This document shows positions 9,507 through 18,055 of a DNA stretch of 64,000 bases, in pieces (position 1 is the stretch's first letter; every line of letters starts with the position of its first letter). The notes beneath the pieces are model-generated. The model was given only the letters and a program-made list of their open reading frames with translations, was not told the DNA's origin and did no database searches. This DNA comes from Pedobacter polaris (lineage in GTDB: Bacteria; Bacteroidota; Bacteroidia; Sphingobacteriales; Sphingobacteriaceae), in NCBI RefSeq assembly GCF_005116505.1, contig NZ_SWBR01000002.1, forward strand, positions 682,314-746,313, written 5' to 3'. A program made the position numbers and the translations under genes.

Positions 9507-9564
9507 TTTTCTAATTTGTAATAATCTTAGCAAGTTTCGGGTTTTATCACGTTTAACGGCAACT

Positions 9565-9572
9565 TACTTTTG
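9565..9572 (+). promoter_or_regulatory. -7 promoter element (TACTTTTG) of the alkylation-repair cassette
   Basis: TACTTTTG fits TAnnTTTG and lies 18 bases before the ATG at 9591. It overlaps the TTG at 9570 from which a longer frame could be read, which argues that translation starts at 9591. Confidence 0.55.
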
Positions 9573-9590
9573 TATATCAAAACAAACGAA

Positions 9591-10442
9591 ATGAGTACAC
9601 AAGAGCAGTTAAATTACCAACGTATTGCAGAAGCAATTGGTTATCTACAAGAAAATTTTAAAATACAACCAGATTTAGATCTCATAGCAAAAAAGATAAA
9701 TCTAAGTCCGTTTCATTTTCAGCGGTTATTTACTGAATGGGCTGGTGTTAGTCCCAAAAAATTCTTGCAATACCTTAGCCTGAATTATGCAAAAGACATG
9801 CTTAAGGATCAACAAGCTACACTTTTTGATGTTGCTTACGAAATAGGTTTATCTGGAACTGGTCGTTTACACGATTTATTTATAAATATTGAAGGGATGA
9901 CACCCGGAGAATTTAAAAATGGAGGAGAAAACCTAATCATCAATTATAGTTATTTCCATACCTTATTTGGCAATTTATTAATAGCATCTACATCAATAGG
10001 GATTTGTTATATGGCATTTGCCGATGATGAATTTATAGCTTTTGAAGAATTAATAAAGCAGTTTCCTAAAGCTAAATTCAATAAACAAGAAGATAAAATC
10101 CAAGAAGATGCACTAGCTATTTTTAACAAAGATTGGACTAAAAACACAACAGTTAAACTACATTTAAAAGGAACCCCGTTTCAATTAAAAGTTTGGGAAA
10201 CACTATTAAAAATTCCTAAAGGCAATTTTACAACCTACAGAGCTATTGCCAAAGCGATAGGTAGCTCAAATGCATCTAGAGCAGTGGGTTCTGCAATTGG
10301 CAACAATCCAGTTGCCTTCTTAATCCCATGCCATCGCGTTATTCAATCATCAGGTAATTTTGGACAATACCATTGGGGAAGTGTGCGCAAAACAGCGCTA
10401 TTAGGTTGGGAAGCATCTCAAGTTAATTTAGGAACTATTTAA
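9591..10442 (+). CDS. AraC-type regulator fused to O6-alkylguanine-DNA alkyltransferase (Ada-like)
   Basis: This 283-residue protein has an N-terminal AraC helix-turn-helix pair (about residues 5-108; LSPFHFQRLFTEWAGVSPKKF) and a C-terminal methyltransferase domain. The latter carries the acceptor PCHRV with Cys247 and the arginine-finger segment SSNASRAVGSAIGNNP. Such proteins repair O6-methylguanine by suicidal methyl transfer and control repair genes. Unlike E. coli Ada, the zinc-bound Cys4 domain that senses methylphosphotriesters is absent. I start it at ATG 9591 rather than the upstream in-frame TTG, because a -7 motif overlaps the TTG. It is followed one base later by an oxygenase gene and then by alkB. 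Confidence 0.88.
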   Translation: MSTQEQLNYQRIAEAIGYLQENFKIQPDLDLIAKKINLSPFHFQRLFTEWAGVSPKKFLQYLSLNYAKDMLKDQQATLFDVAYEIGLSGTGRLHDLFINIEGMTPGEFKNGGENLIINYSYFHTLFGNLLIASTSIGICYMAFADDEFIAFEELIKQFPKAKFNKQEDKIQEDALAIFNKDWTKNTTVKLHLKGTPFQLKVWETLLKIPKGNFTTYRAIAKAIGSSNASRAVGSAIGNNPVAFLIPCHRVIQSSGNFGQYHWGSVRKTALLGWEASQVNLGTI

Positions 10443-10443
10443 A

Positions 10444-11154
10444 ATGGAGCTTTTGCAAAAAATAGGAAGCATTGAGAAAGATGCTTTAGCCGAGACAATG
10501 CACCAAAAGGGTTATGCAATTCTAAACGAAATCTTAACAAATGAACAATGTGATGAATTAATTAAAAATTATGATCAATCTGAATTATACAGAAAAACAG
10601 TTGTAATGGAACGTTATCGTTTTGGGTTGGGAGCGTACAAATATTTCAATTACCCATTACCAAGCATCATTAATAATCTAAGAACTAGTATCTACCCTAT
10701 TCTGGCACCAATCGCAAATACCTGGATGAGGGCACTGAATATAGAAATTAGTTATCCGACAGGTTACGATGAGTTTTTAAAGCTGTGTCATGATAATGCC
10801 CAAACAAAAGCAACTCCACTAATTTTAAAATATGGTAAAGGAGGTTTCAATACGCTTCATCAAGACTTGTATGGAGACATTTATTTCCCCATGCAAATGG
10901 TTATATTTTTGAGTGATCCTGAAATAGATTACAATGGTGGAGAATTTGTATTAACTCAACAAAATGTAAGAGCGCAGTCTAAAGCTATTGTCTTAAAGCC
11001 TAAAAAAGGAGATATTCTTATTTTAACCACAAATTTTAGACCTGTTAAAGGCTCAAAAGGGTATTATCGGGCAAGTATGAAACATGGAGTTAGTGAGGTT
11101 CATAGCGGAGAAAGATATACGCTAGGAATTATATTTCATGATGCTTTAACTTAA
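10444..11154 (+). CDS. 2-oxoglutarate/Fe(II)-dependent oxygenase, DNA-damage associated (Oxygenase-NA type)
   Basis: This 236-residue protein has a double-stranded beta-helix iron site: His139-x-Asp141 in TLHQDLYGD, a distal His near 214 (MKHGVS) and a 2-oxoglutarate-binding Arg near 224 (GERYTLG). Its length and pattern match the family often named Oxygenase-NA (PF09859), proposed to act on alkylated DNA. It starts one base after the Ada-like gene and precedes alkB, which supports a role in alkylation repair. Direct biochemical evidence for this family is thin as far as I know, so the substrate remains open. Confidence 0.8.
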   Translation: MELLQKIGSIEKDALAETMHQKGYAILNEILTNEQCDELIKNYDQSELYRKTVVMERYRFGLGAYKYFNYPLPSIINNLRTSIYPILAPIANTWMRALNIEISYPTGYDEFLKLCHDNAQTKATPLILKYGKGGFNTLHQDLYGDIYFPMQMVIFLSDPEIDYNGGEFVLTQQNVRAQSKAIVLKPKKGDILILTTNFRPVKGSKGYYRASMKHGVSEVHSGERYTLGIIFHDALT

Positions 11155-11160
11155 AATTAT

Positions 11161-11282
11161 AATTCCGTCATTCCCGTGAAAACGGGAATCGTAATGCAAA
11201 GAACAGATAATCAGCACATAAAATTCAACTAGAATTAATGACAATGCATTAAGATGCCCAGTCGAGCTGAGCATGACGAACT
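11161..11282. repeat. Dispersed intergenic repeat pair between oxygenase and alkB genes
   Basis: A short hairpin CATTCCCGTGAAAACGGGAATC near 11168-11189 is followed by GTCGAGCTGAGCATGACGAA near 11262-11281. The latter is related to the repeat at 8711-8766. The block fills the 187-base gap inside an otherwise tight gene set. No coding potential is seen in it. Confidence 0.6.
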
Positions 11283-11341
11283 AAAGAAGAGCGTAACTAT
11301 AAAAATAACAATTGAAGATGTAAATTTGGATTACAAAATCT

Positions 11342-11950
11342 ATGGATTTATTCAACACTCAACCTGCTCAGAACATCAATGTTTTGCCACAAGGTGGAAC
11401 GGTTAACTATTATGGAATAATCATGTCCAATCAGCAAGCAAACAGCTATTACAATTGCTTGTTAGAAACTATAGCGTGGAAAAATGATGAAGCGGTAATT
11501 TTCGGGAAGCATATTTTAACCAAAAGAAAAGTAGCTTGGTATGGCGATTTACCTTTTGAATATACTTACTCAAACACAACTAAACAAGCTTTGCCTTGGA
11601 CAAAGGAATTGCTAGAATTAAAGAGATTATGTGAAGAAAAAACAGGAGAAACATACAATTCTTGTTTATTGAATTTGTACCATAATGGAGATGAAGGTAT
11701 GGCTTGGCATAGCGATGGAGAAACGGATTTAAAGAAAAATGGTGCAATTGCTTCTGTAAGCCTCGGCGCAGAGCGAAAATTTGCATTTAAGCATAAAGAA
11801 ACCAAACAAACTATTTCTATTATACTTCAACATGGGAGTTTATTAGTTATGAAAAATGAAACTCAAAAAAATTGGTTACATCGTTTACCACCAACAAAAT
11901 TGGTTACCAAACCAAGAGTGAATTTAACTTTTAGAACGATAGTTAAATAG
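11342..11950 (+). CDS. alkB: AlkB-like alpha-ketoglutarate-dependent DNA dioxygenase
   Basis: This 202-residue protein has the AlkB iron triad His123-x-Asp125 (AWHSDGE) and His180 (NWLHRLPP), with the 2-oxoglutarate-binding R-x-N-x-x-F-R near 192-198. The NLYHNGDEGMAWHSD segment is characteristic of the ALKBH2/3-like group. It removes methyl groups from 1-methyladenine and 3-methylcytosine by oxidation. It is the third repair gene after the Ada-like regulator and the oxygenase, although a repeat-filled gap of 187 bases separates it from them, so it may have its own expression level. Confidence 0.92.
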   Translation: MDLFNTQPAQNINVLPQGGTVNYYGIIMSNQQANSYYNCLLETIAWKNDEAVIFGKHILTKRKVAWYGDLPFEYTYSNTTKQALPWTKELLELKRLCEEKTGETYNSCLLNLYHNGDEGMAWHSDGETDLKKNGAIASVSLGAERKFAFKHKETKQTISIILQHGSLLVMKNETQKNWLHRLPPTKLVTKPRVNLTFRTIVK

Positions 11951-12180
11951 TTTGCCATCTTAGAAATCTAAGATGCTTTCTAGATAGTTGAGGAATAAGA
12001 TAAAATGATCTTAAATAGTTCAAACAATTGTTAGATGACTTTTTGAACATTAAGGAGTTAGATTAAATACTTAATTCCTTAATGTTCATTTTTTTCTAAT
12101 CTTAGGTGTCCTTTGGTTTCTTTGGTGGTTCAACTTATCATAAAACTAAGATGAACTTAGATTTCTTAGATGGTAAAACT
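11949..12180. repeat. MITE-like element with near-perfect terminal inverted repeats
   Basis: CCATCTTAGAAATCTAAG at 11955-11972 is inverted with one mismatch at 12156-12173 (CTTAGATTTCTTAGATGG), and the flanks AGTTT/AAACT extend the match. Between them lies an internal hairpin (12045-12087). The element exactly fills the space between the convergent alkB and ppx stop codons and has no open frame of note. Confidence 0.65.
12045..12087. terminator. Hairpin followed by T-run, candidate terminator of alkB
   Basis: GAACATTAAGGA at 12045 pairs with TCCTTAATGTTC ending at 12087, and ATTTTTTTCT follows on the plus strand. It can act as a terminator for the plus-strand repair cassette, although it is part of a repeat. 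Confidence 0.5.
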
Positions 12181-13063
12181 AAGAACCCAAATTCTCTTCA
12201 ATCAGTAAATTGATAATCCCATCAACCATTCCAACTTTTGGCACATACATTTGTTTAATACCAGTCCACTTCATTAAAGTTAAATAGATTTCGCAAGCTG
12301 GAATAATTACGTCTGCCCTATCCGGATTAAGTTTCATTAAGCTAATTCGTTCTTTTAAAGAATAAGAATTAAGCTCATTATACATGGTTTTCAGCTTTAA
12401 AAAAGATAAAGGCATATCATCTTTTTCATCAGACATTTTAAATAATTTATTGATATTTCCGCCTGTTCCTATGCCTGCTAAGTTCTTTAAATCCTTAGTG
12501 TAACTTTTAACCCAATCTCTCATTTCATCCCAGGTTTCATCTTTATCTTGATTGTCTAAAATTCGAATAGTGCCTATATTAAATGACTTAGAAGCTAAGG
12601 GTTGCTTATTTACAAATACAGAAAGTTCAGTACTACCTCCACCAACATCAATATATAAATAGCTTTTATTGGCGTCTAGATTTTGTTCGATGTGGTTAGC
12701 ATAGATAATATTGGCTTCTCTATGACCTTCTATAATCTCTAAATCGATATCGGTAAGTTTTTTGAGTTTTTTAATAACTTCATTACCATTTTCAGCTTCA
12801 CGCATAGCTGATGTTGCACAAGCCAAATAATGAGTAACTTGATAAACATCCATCAAGTTCTTAAAAGCACTCATGGTTTTAACCAGATCGTCAACCTTCT
12901 TTACAGAAATTTTATGGTCTAAAAAAGCATCATCACCTAAACGTAGCGGGACGCGAATTAAAGTGTTTTTTTTAAAGCCATACCCCTTTTCACTATGAGT
13001 AATATCAGCAATTAATAATCTAACGGCATTAGAGCCTACATCTATGGCAGCATATCTTAACAT
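12179..13063 (-). CDS. ppx: Exopolyphosphatase / pppGpp phosphohydrolase family (Ppx/GppA)
   Basis: This 294-residue protein starts with the ASKHA-fold segment AAIDVGSNAVRLLIADI and has the second phosphate loop YIDVGGGSTEL around 138-148 and GIGTGGN near 198. It is the short, single-module Ppx/GppA type. These enzymes split phosphate from the end of polyphosphate and some also act on pppGpp. The gene begins only 4 bases after ppk1 in the same direction, so synthesis and breakdown of polyphosphate are co-transcribed. Which of the two substrates is preferred cannot be told from sequence. Confidence 0.9.
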   Translation of the reverse strand: MLRYAAIDVGSNAVRLLIADITHSEKGYGFKKNTLIRVPLRLGDDAFLDHKISVKKVDDLVKTMSAFKNLMDVYQVTHYLACATSAMREAENGNEVIKKLKKLTDIDLEIIEGHREANIIYANHIEQNLDANKSYLYIDVGGGSTELSVFVNKQPLASKSFNIGTIRILDNQDKDETWDEMRDWVKSYTKDLKNLAGIGTGGNINKLFKMSDEKDDMPLSFLKLKTMYNELNSYSLKERISLMKLNPDRADVIIPACEIYLTLMKWTGIKQMYVPKVGMVDGIINLLIEENLGS

Positions 13064-13067
13064 GGCA

Positions 13068-15125
13068 TTATTGATGTTTATTTTTAAGGTAGTTGTAAGT
13101 CTGCACCTGTGCTCTAACCTTGTTAACTAATCTATTTCTATGGTATTTATTGTTATTTAGTCGAGTAATGTCTCTCGCTTTTACATTGTCTTGTAACTGA
13201 AAATCGATAATATCTTTAATCTCCTGCCTCACATCTTCATCCAAAACAGGAAAACCAACTTCAACTCTATGCTCAAAATTTCTGCTCATTAAATCTGCAG
13301 ACGAAAGAAACATTTCTTCTTTACCATTATTGCCGAATATAAAAACACGAGCATGTTCTAAAAATTTGTCTATAATGCTGATTACTGTTATGTTTTCACT
13401 AAAACCTACAATGCCAGGAACCAAGCAACAAATACCCCGAACAATTAGCTTTATCTTAACTCCCGCATTACTTGCATCATACAATTTCTGTACTATTCCT
13501 TCATCTGCTAAGCTATTTACCTTTAAAATCATGTAAGCAGGTTTTCCAGCCATAGCAAATTTTATTTCCCGATTTATTAGACCATAAATTTTGTTTCTAG
13601 ATTCTAAAGGAGATACGATTAAATGCTTAAAACCTTTAATAACAGTACGTTTATTTAAAGCAGTAAAAAGCTTAAGTAAATCTAATGTGATTTCTTTTTT
13701 TGCGGTAAAAATGCTGTGGTCACAGTAAATTCTTGCTGTTTTTTCATTAAAATTCCCAGTTGCAAGATTTGCATAATATACAGCTTTACCTTTTTCTATC
13801 CGCTTTACTAGACATATTTTAGAGTGAACTTTATAATCTGTTAAACCATAGTTTACATTTACACCCTCTTCCATTAATCGGTTTGTCCAGAAAATATTAG
13901 CTTGCTCATCAAATCTAGCTTTTAGCTCCACAACACAGTTGACTTTTTTTCCGTTTTTAACTGCATTGATAAGTGCATTGATAACTTTAGAGTTTTCTGC
14001 TAGGCGATAAAGAGTGATGTTAATTTCTGTAACTTTTGGATCAATAGCAGCTTCGCGAAGAAACAAAATGATATAATCGTAAGATTGATAAGGCAAATTG
14101 ATCAGATAGTCTCTATCTGCCAACTTATTAAAAATGCTCTCCGTTCTATGCAATCCATGCACCTTAAGAGGCGCTGCTGGGGTATATTCTAAATCTTTGC
14201 TTCCAACATTTGGGAAAGCAATAAAGTCGCCAAAACGATGGTAACGATTGCCAGGAATCAAGCCTTCTGCTTCAATCTTAAGCTTTGCAACCAATACACT
14301 TAACATCTCGAAAGGCATTGCGGTATCATAAAGCAAACGCATTGGTTTACCCTTCCTACGTTTATCTAAGCTGGTTTTAAGTTCCTCAATAAATTTATCA
14401 CTAATATTTTTATCAATATCAAGTTCTGCATCTCTAGTGAGTTGAATAGAAAAAGCTTCGATATGATTGTAATTGAAGACGTAAAATATATCATCTAAGC
14501 AATATTTAATAATATCTTCTGCAAGAATGATAAATTTCAAACCATTGGTTTCTGGTAAAACCAAAAATCGTGGTAAACTATTTGGCAATTCAATGAGTGC
14601 GAACTTCTCACTCCTTTTAGTGCCTTTTTTGGTTAATCTTACAAAGAAATATAAGTATCTGTCTTTTAATTCTGGAAATGGCTCTTCCAAATCTATCATT
14701 ATGGGTACCAAATTGGATAAAATTCTATCTCTAAAATGGTTTCTAACAAATTCACCTCTTGCTACATTTAGCTGAGTATCATTTAAAATGAAGATCTTGT
14801 TTTGAGCTAATTCGTTTATTAATATATGCTGAAAAAGACTTTCAAACTTACGTTCATGCTTTACAACAATATTTTTGATTTCATTTAGAACCTTTTTTGC
14901 ATTAAAACCCAAAAGCTCTTTTGCTTTATCATTTAAGTTCACTAATCTACTTAAGGTAGCTACCCTAACACGATAGAACTCTTCCAAATTAGAAGAAAAA
15001 ATAGACAAAAACCTTATTCTCTCTATCAAAGGAACGGTTTCATCTGCAGCTTCCTGCAAAACACGTTCATTAAAATATAGCCAACTTATTTCTCTATTTA
15101 AAAATGGTAGCTTTTTTTTAGCCAT
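13068..15125 (-). CDS. ppk1: Polyphosphate kinase 1
   Basis: This 685-residue protein opens with FLNREISWLYFNERVLQEA, the classic N-terminal signature of PPK1. It contains the conserved VHSKICLV segment near 420, where the autophosphorylated histidine of the family lies, and the second catalytic histidine region EHARVFIFG near 578. It makes polyphosphate from ATP reversibly. It is transcribed together with ppx. With ppgK upstream on the other strand, the window holds makers and users of polyphosphate. Confidence 0.96.
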   Translation of the reverse strand: MAKKKLPFLNREISWLYFNERVLQEAADETVPLIERIRFLSIFSSNLEEFYRVRVATLSRLVNLNDKAKELLGFNAKKVLNEIKNIVVKHERKFESLFQHILINELAQNKIFILNDTQLNVARGEFVRNHFRDRILSNLVPIMIDLEEPFPELKDRYLYFFVRLTKKGTKRSEKFALIELPNSLPRFLVLPETNGLKFIILAEDIIKYCLDDIFYVFNYNHIEAFSIQLTRDAELDIDKNISDKFIEELKTSLDKRRKGKPMRLLYDTAMPFEMLSVLVAKLKIEAEGLIPGNRYHRFGDFIAFPNVGSKDLEYTPAAPLKVHGLHRTESIFNKLADRDYLINLPYQSYDYIILFLREAAIDPKVTEINITLYRLAENSKVINALINAVKNGKKVNCVVELKARFDEQANIFWTNRLMEEGVNVNYGLTDYKVHSKICLVKRIEKGKAVYYANLATGNFNEKTARIYCDHSIFTAKKEITLDLLKLFTALNKRTVIKGFKHLIVSPLESRNKIYGLINREIKFAMAGKPAYMILKVNSLADEGIVQKLYDASNAGVKIKLIVRGICCLVPGIVGFSENITVISIIDKFLEHARVFIFGNNGKEEMFLSSADLMSRNFEHRVEVGFPVLDEDVRQEIKDIIDFQLQDNVKARDITRLNNNKYHRNRLVNKVRAQVQTYNYLKNKHQ

Positions 15126-15231
15126 GTATTAAAATCAAAAAAATCCTCTTTTTGGAGGATTTTCAAATCTGCGAATTTTAAAGTTAAATTAGTGTTAAAT
15201 AACAACTAATTAAACTACAAAAATTAACTTA

Positions 15232-15819
15232 TTATTTTTTGTCAGCTGCACTAGTGGTATTCTTTTTAGCTGGAATATTTTTAACAGTCACTTTTTTTAC
15301 CGGGTTATTTGTAACTGCTTTTACCACTGCTTGTTTTGCAGATGATGCTGTAGTTGTTGCTTTAGCTGCCATAGTTTTAGTTGTTGCTCTTTTTACTGGT
15401 GCCTTTACTGCTGTAACTGTTTTCTGTTCCGTTGGCAAAGGTGTTACTTTAACACTTGTGGCTACTGGTTTAGCTTTTTTTACAGCTTTCTTCACCACTT
15501 TAGTTACAGATTTATCTACCTTTTTCAACAATTTAGAAGTATCTTTCTTAGCCAATTTAATTTTTTTAGCTACAGGCTTTTTTTCTGTTGCCGCATCTTC
15601 AATTTTAAGTTCAACTGCAGATTTTACCTCTTGAAATTTCTTAGCTAGTTTTTTAGCTGCCGCTTTGCTTACTTTTGCAATATCTTCTGCAATAATTTCG
15701 GCATTATGGCCTAAACCTTTAACAGCTTCTAAAAACCTATCTGTTAAACTTTGCTCTATTTGTTTTTTAACCGCTTTTTTAGTGGTTTTTTTCTGAGGCT
15801 TACTTTTATTGGTTTTCAT
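15232..15819 (-). CDS. Histone H1-like Lys/Ala/Thr-rich nucleoid protein
   Basis: This 195-residue protein is dominated by Lys, Ala, Val and Thr, with repeated PVKK/VKKA-type steps and almost no aromatic residues after residue 65. Residues 20-80 could form a short helical domain (SLTDRFLEAVKGLGHNAEIIAEDIAKVSKAA, split by position here), and the rest is a basic tail like that of histone H1 or Hc1. Such proteins bind DNA without sequence preference. The reverse frame is also open, which is a by-product of the codon bias, not a gene. It lies alone between ppk1 and yajQ. Confidence 0.7.
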   Translation of the reverse strand: MKTNKSKPQKKTTKKAVKKQIEQSLTDRFLEAVKGLGHNAEIIAEDIAKVSKAAAKKLAKKFQEVKSAVELKIEDAATEKKPVAKKIKLAKKDTSKLLKKVDKSVTKVVKKAVKKAKPVATSVKVTPLPTEQKTVTAVKAPVKRATTKTMAAKATTTASSAKQAVVKAVTNNPVKKVTVKNIPAKKNTTSAADKK

Positions 15820-15895
15820 ATATTTTTTCGCGTTTTTTGTAATGATATTTATATTTACCTAAATCTATAAATTTTAATCAATTAAATTCAAAATC

Positions 15896-16387
15896 ATGCC
15901 ATCTTTCGATATCGTTAGCAAAGTAGATGCTCAAACATTAGATAATGCCATCAACAATGCCAAAAAAGAAATTTTAAACCGTTATGATTTTAATGGCTCT
16001 AAAAGCACAATAGAACTTGATAAGAAGACAAATGCTATCACTATTGTAACTGAAGACGATATGCGACTTAAAGCCATTACCGATTCGATCATTTCTCGTA
16101 TGATGAAACAAAATTTAGACCCAAAAAGTTTGGATTTCGGAAAAGAACATGCTGCTTCAGGCAATATGATTAAAAAGGAAATTAATATAAAAGAAGGAAT
16201 TGACAAAGAAGCCGCAAAAAAAATCGTTGCGAAGATTAAAGATAGCAAGTTAAAAGTGCAAGCTTCTATGATGGATGATCAAGTTAGGGTACAGAGCAAA
16301 AACATTGATGATTTACAAAAAGTAATCTCATTATGCAGAGGAGAGGATTTTGGCCAGCCATTGCAGTTTATTAACATGAGGAACTAA
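15896..16387 (+). CDS. YajQ family cyclic di-GMP/nucleotide-binding protein
   Basis: This 163-residue protein begins MPSFDIVSKVD and has the YajQ features NRYDFNGSKS and RVQSKNIDDLQ. The family folds as two ferredoxin-like repeats and in Xanthomonas the homologue binds cyclic di-GMP and works with a LysR regulator; in other bacteria the role is unsettled. It is a single plus-strand gene with no visible partner. Length is normal for the family. Confidence 0.9.
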   Translation: MPSFDIVSKVDAQTLDNAINNAKKEILNRYDFNGSKSTIELDKKTNAITIVTEDDMRLKAITDSIISRMMKQNLDPKSLDFGKEHAASGNMIKKEINIKEGIDKEAAKKIVAKIKDSKLKVQASMMDDQVRVQSKNIDDLQKVISLCRGEDFGQPLQFINMRN

Positions 16388-16515
16388 TTATCATTGGTTC
16401 ATTAGCTAACAACTTAAGGATGATAAGATTTTTTTAACGATTACAATAGTATGTTCGATTTAACTTTCACCTAAAGCTCAGAAGTTCTACAAAATCCAGA
16501 TAATTAAATTCAATA

Positions 16516-16548
16516 GGTTTATGGTCCATAGACCATGGACTATAAACC
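16516..16548. repeat. Palindromic repeat with GGTCCATAG/CCATGGACTAT
   Basis: GGTTTATGGTCCAT at 16516 is inverted with one mismatch as ATGGACTATAAACC ending at 16548. A related palindrome lies at 37553-37589. It contains a misleading ATG at 16535 just before the GNAT gene. Confidence 0.75.
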
Positions 16549-16558
16549 ATATTTACAA

Positions 16559-17011
16559 ATGGAAATTAAAGATAACGGTTTCATTTTCTCAGATGACAGT
16601 AATTTAGTTGATGTTAAAGCCGTACATCATTACTTAAGCACACAATCCTATTGGGCAAAAGAAATTCCTTTACAAATTGTACAAAAATCAATTACAAACT
16701 CACTTTGTTTTGGAGTTTACAAAGATGGTAAACAAGTAGGTTTTGCTCGCTGGGTAACAGACAGAACTACCTTCGCCTACCTATGTGATGTTTATATTGA
16801 AGAAAATTTTAGAGGTTTTGGCTTATCAAAAAAATTGATGTCACTAATGATGTTTCATCCTGATTTGCAAGGTTTAAGAACTTATTGCCTGGCTACATTA
16901 GATGCACATGGCTTATATTCACAATTCGGATTTAAAGCTGTTGAAACTCCAGAAAAATTAATGGAAATTAGAATACCAGACATTTATTTAAATGGGAAAG
17001 GGCAGCTGTAA
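16559..17011 (+). CDS. GNAT family N-acetyltransferase
   Basis: This 150-residue protein has the GNAT core: beta-4 strand CDVYIEENFRGFGLSKKLM (acetyl-CoA-binding R/Q-x-x-G-x-G/A in RGFGLSK, about 92-98) and a final TLDAHGLYSQFGFK segment that is common in the group acting on small amines or peptides. The substrate is unknown. The open frame extends upstream to ATG 16535, but that codon sits inside a palindromic repeat found elsewhere in the window, so I place the start at ATG 16559 (MEIKDNG). Confidence 0.85.
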   Translation: MEIKDNGFIFSDDSNLVDVKAVHHYLSTQSYWAKEIPLQIVQKSITNSLCFGVYKDGKQVGFARWVTDRTTFAYLCDVYIEENFRGFGLSKKLMSLMMFHPDLQGLRTYCLATLDAHGLYSQFGFKAVETPEKLMEIRIPDIYLNGKGQL

Positions 17012-17046
17012 GATGCGTTTCTCATCTTACAGCTATCATCTTACCT

Positions 17047-18009
17047 CTACAGTTTATTCTTCTTCACACCCTCTTTAGTAATCTTAACAGGATTAATCAA
17101 TCCATCTTTATCAAAAGTCATTAAATCGATACAAGTTACGCGGTGATTACCATCTTTTTCTCCTAGTGGTCTGCGGTGGTAAACAATATACCATAAATCT
17201 TTTTTAGCATCATGGATTACAGAGTGGTGCCCAGCACCTGTTGCTACTTCTGGATCTTGTTTTAAAATCTTCCCAATCCTTTTAAATGGGCCCATAGGTG
17301 AATCGGCTACCGCATAAGCTACAGAATAATCAGGACCAGTCCATCCGCCTTCACTCCACATAAAGTAATATTTTCCATTTCTGATAAACATGAAAGAACC
17401 CTCTACATATCCTTCTGGAGTTATTTCTTTAAATGTCGAGCCATCAGAAAACTTCTCAAAACCTGTAAAATCCTTGTTTAATTTGGCTATATTACAATGA
17501 GACCAACCACCATAAATTAGGTAATACTGTCCATCTTTATCCTTGAAAACGAATTGATCTATCGGCTGTGCCTTATTATGAAATTTATCTATTAAAGGTT
17601 TGCCCAACAAATCCTTAAACGGCCCTTCTGGTTTATCAGCTACGGCAACTCCTATCCCACCTAATTCGTTATCGCTCTGTATATCATTTGCACCAAAAAA
17701 CAGGTAATATTTACCATCTTTTTGGGTAATCGATGGCGCCCACATTGCCTTATTTGCCCATTTAACAGATGCTGTATCTATAATTCTTTCGTGTTTTTTC
17801 CAAGTTATCAAATCTTTTGATGAAAATGCATCCATAAAAACTTGCTCCTTGTATTTTGCAGAATAGGTTGGATAAATCCAATAAGTTTTACCAAAAACTA
17901 TTGCCTCGGGATCTGCATACCAACCAGGAAATATTGGATTACCAGATGTTTGTGCTTGAGCCAACACTGGAAGTATCAATAAGAAAAGGATAAATCGATT
18001 TAGTTTCAT
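17047..18009 (-). CDS. Glycoside hydrolase family 43 protein, secreted
   Basis: This 320-residue protein has a signal peptide (MKLNRFILFLLILPVLAQA, cleavage near QTS) and a five-bladed propeller typical of GH43. The general-base Asp is in GWYADPEAIV, a second acidic residue lies around MWAPSI, and a catalytic Glu in PEGYVEGSFMF. GH43 enzymes release arabinose, xylose or galactose from plant polysaccharides. I use ATG 18009; the frame opens upstream at 18054, but those 15 residues would place charged sequence before the signal peptide. No SusC/SusD pair or other carbohydrate gene lies beside it, which is unusual for this phylum. Confidence 0.85.
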   Translation of the reverse strand: MKLNRFILFLLILPVLAQAQTSGNPIFPGWYADPEAIVFGKTYWIYPTYSAKYKEQVFMDAFSSKDLITWKKHERIIDTASVKWANKAMWAPSITQKDGKYYLFFGANDIQSDNELGGIGVAVADKPEGPFKDLLGKPLIDKFHNKAQPIDQFVFKDKDGQYYLIYGGWSHCNIAKLNKDFTGFEKFSDGSTFKEITPEGYVEGSFMFIRNGKYYFMWSEGGWTGPDYSVAYAVADSPMGPFKRIGKILKQDPEVATGAGHHSVIHDAKKDLWYIVYHRRPLGEKDGNHRVTCIDLMTFDKDGLINPVKITKEGVKKNKL

Positions 18010-18055
18010 ACTGCAAGATAAAAAATGATTTGTTATTTTGAGTATTTTTATCATT

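Noticed and set aside
15239..15634. Long plus-strand frame of 131 residues
   Set aside because: It is the reverse of the Lys/Ala/Thr-rich histone-like gene; its Phe/Val/Ala composition is the reverse-strand reading of that codon bias.
16535..16558. Upstream ATG for the GNAT protein
   Set aside because: The codon lies inside a palindromic repeat found elsewhere in the window; the ATG at 16559 is a better start.
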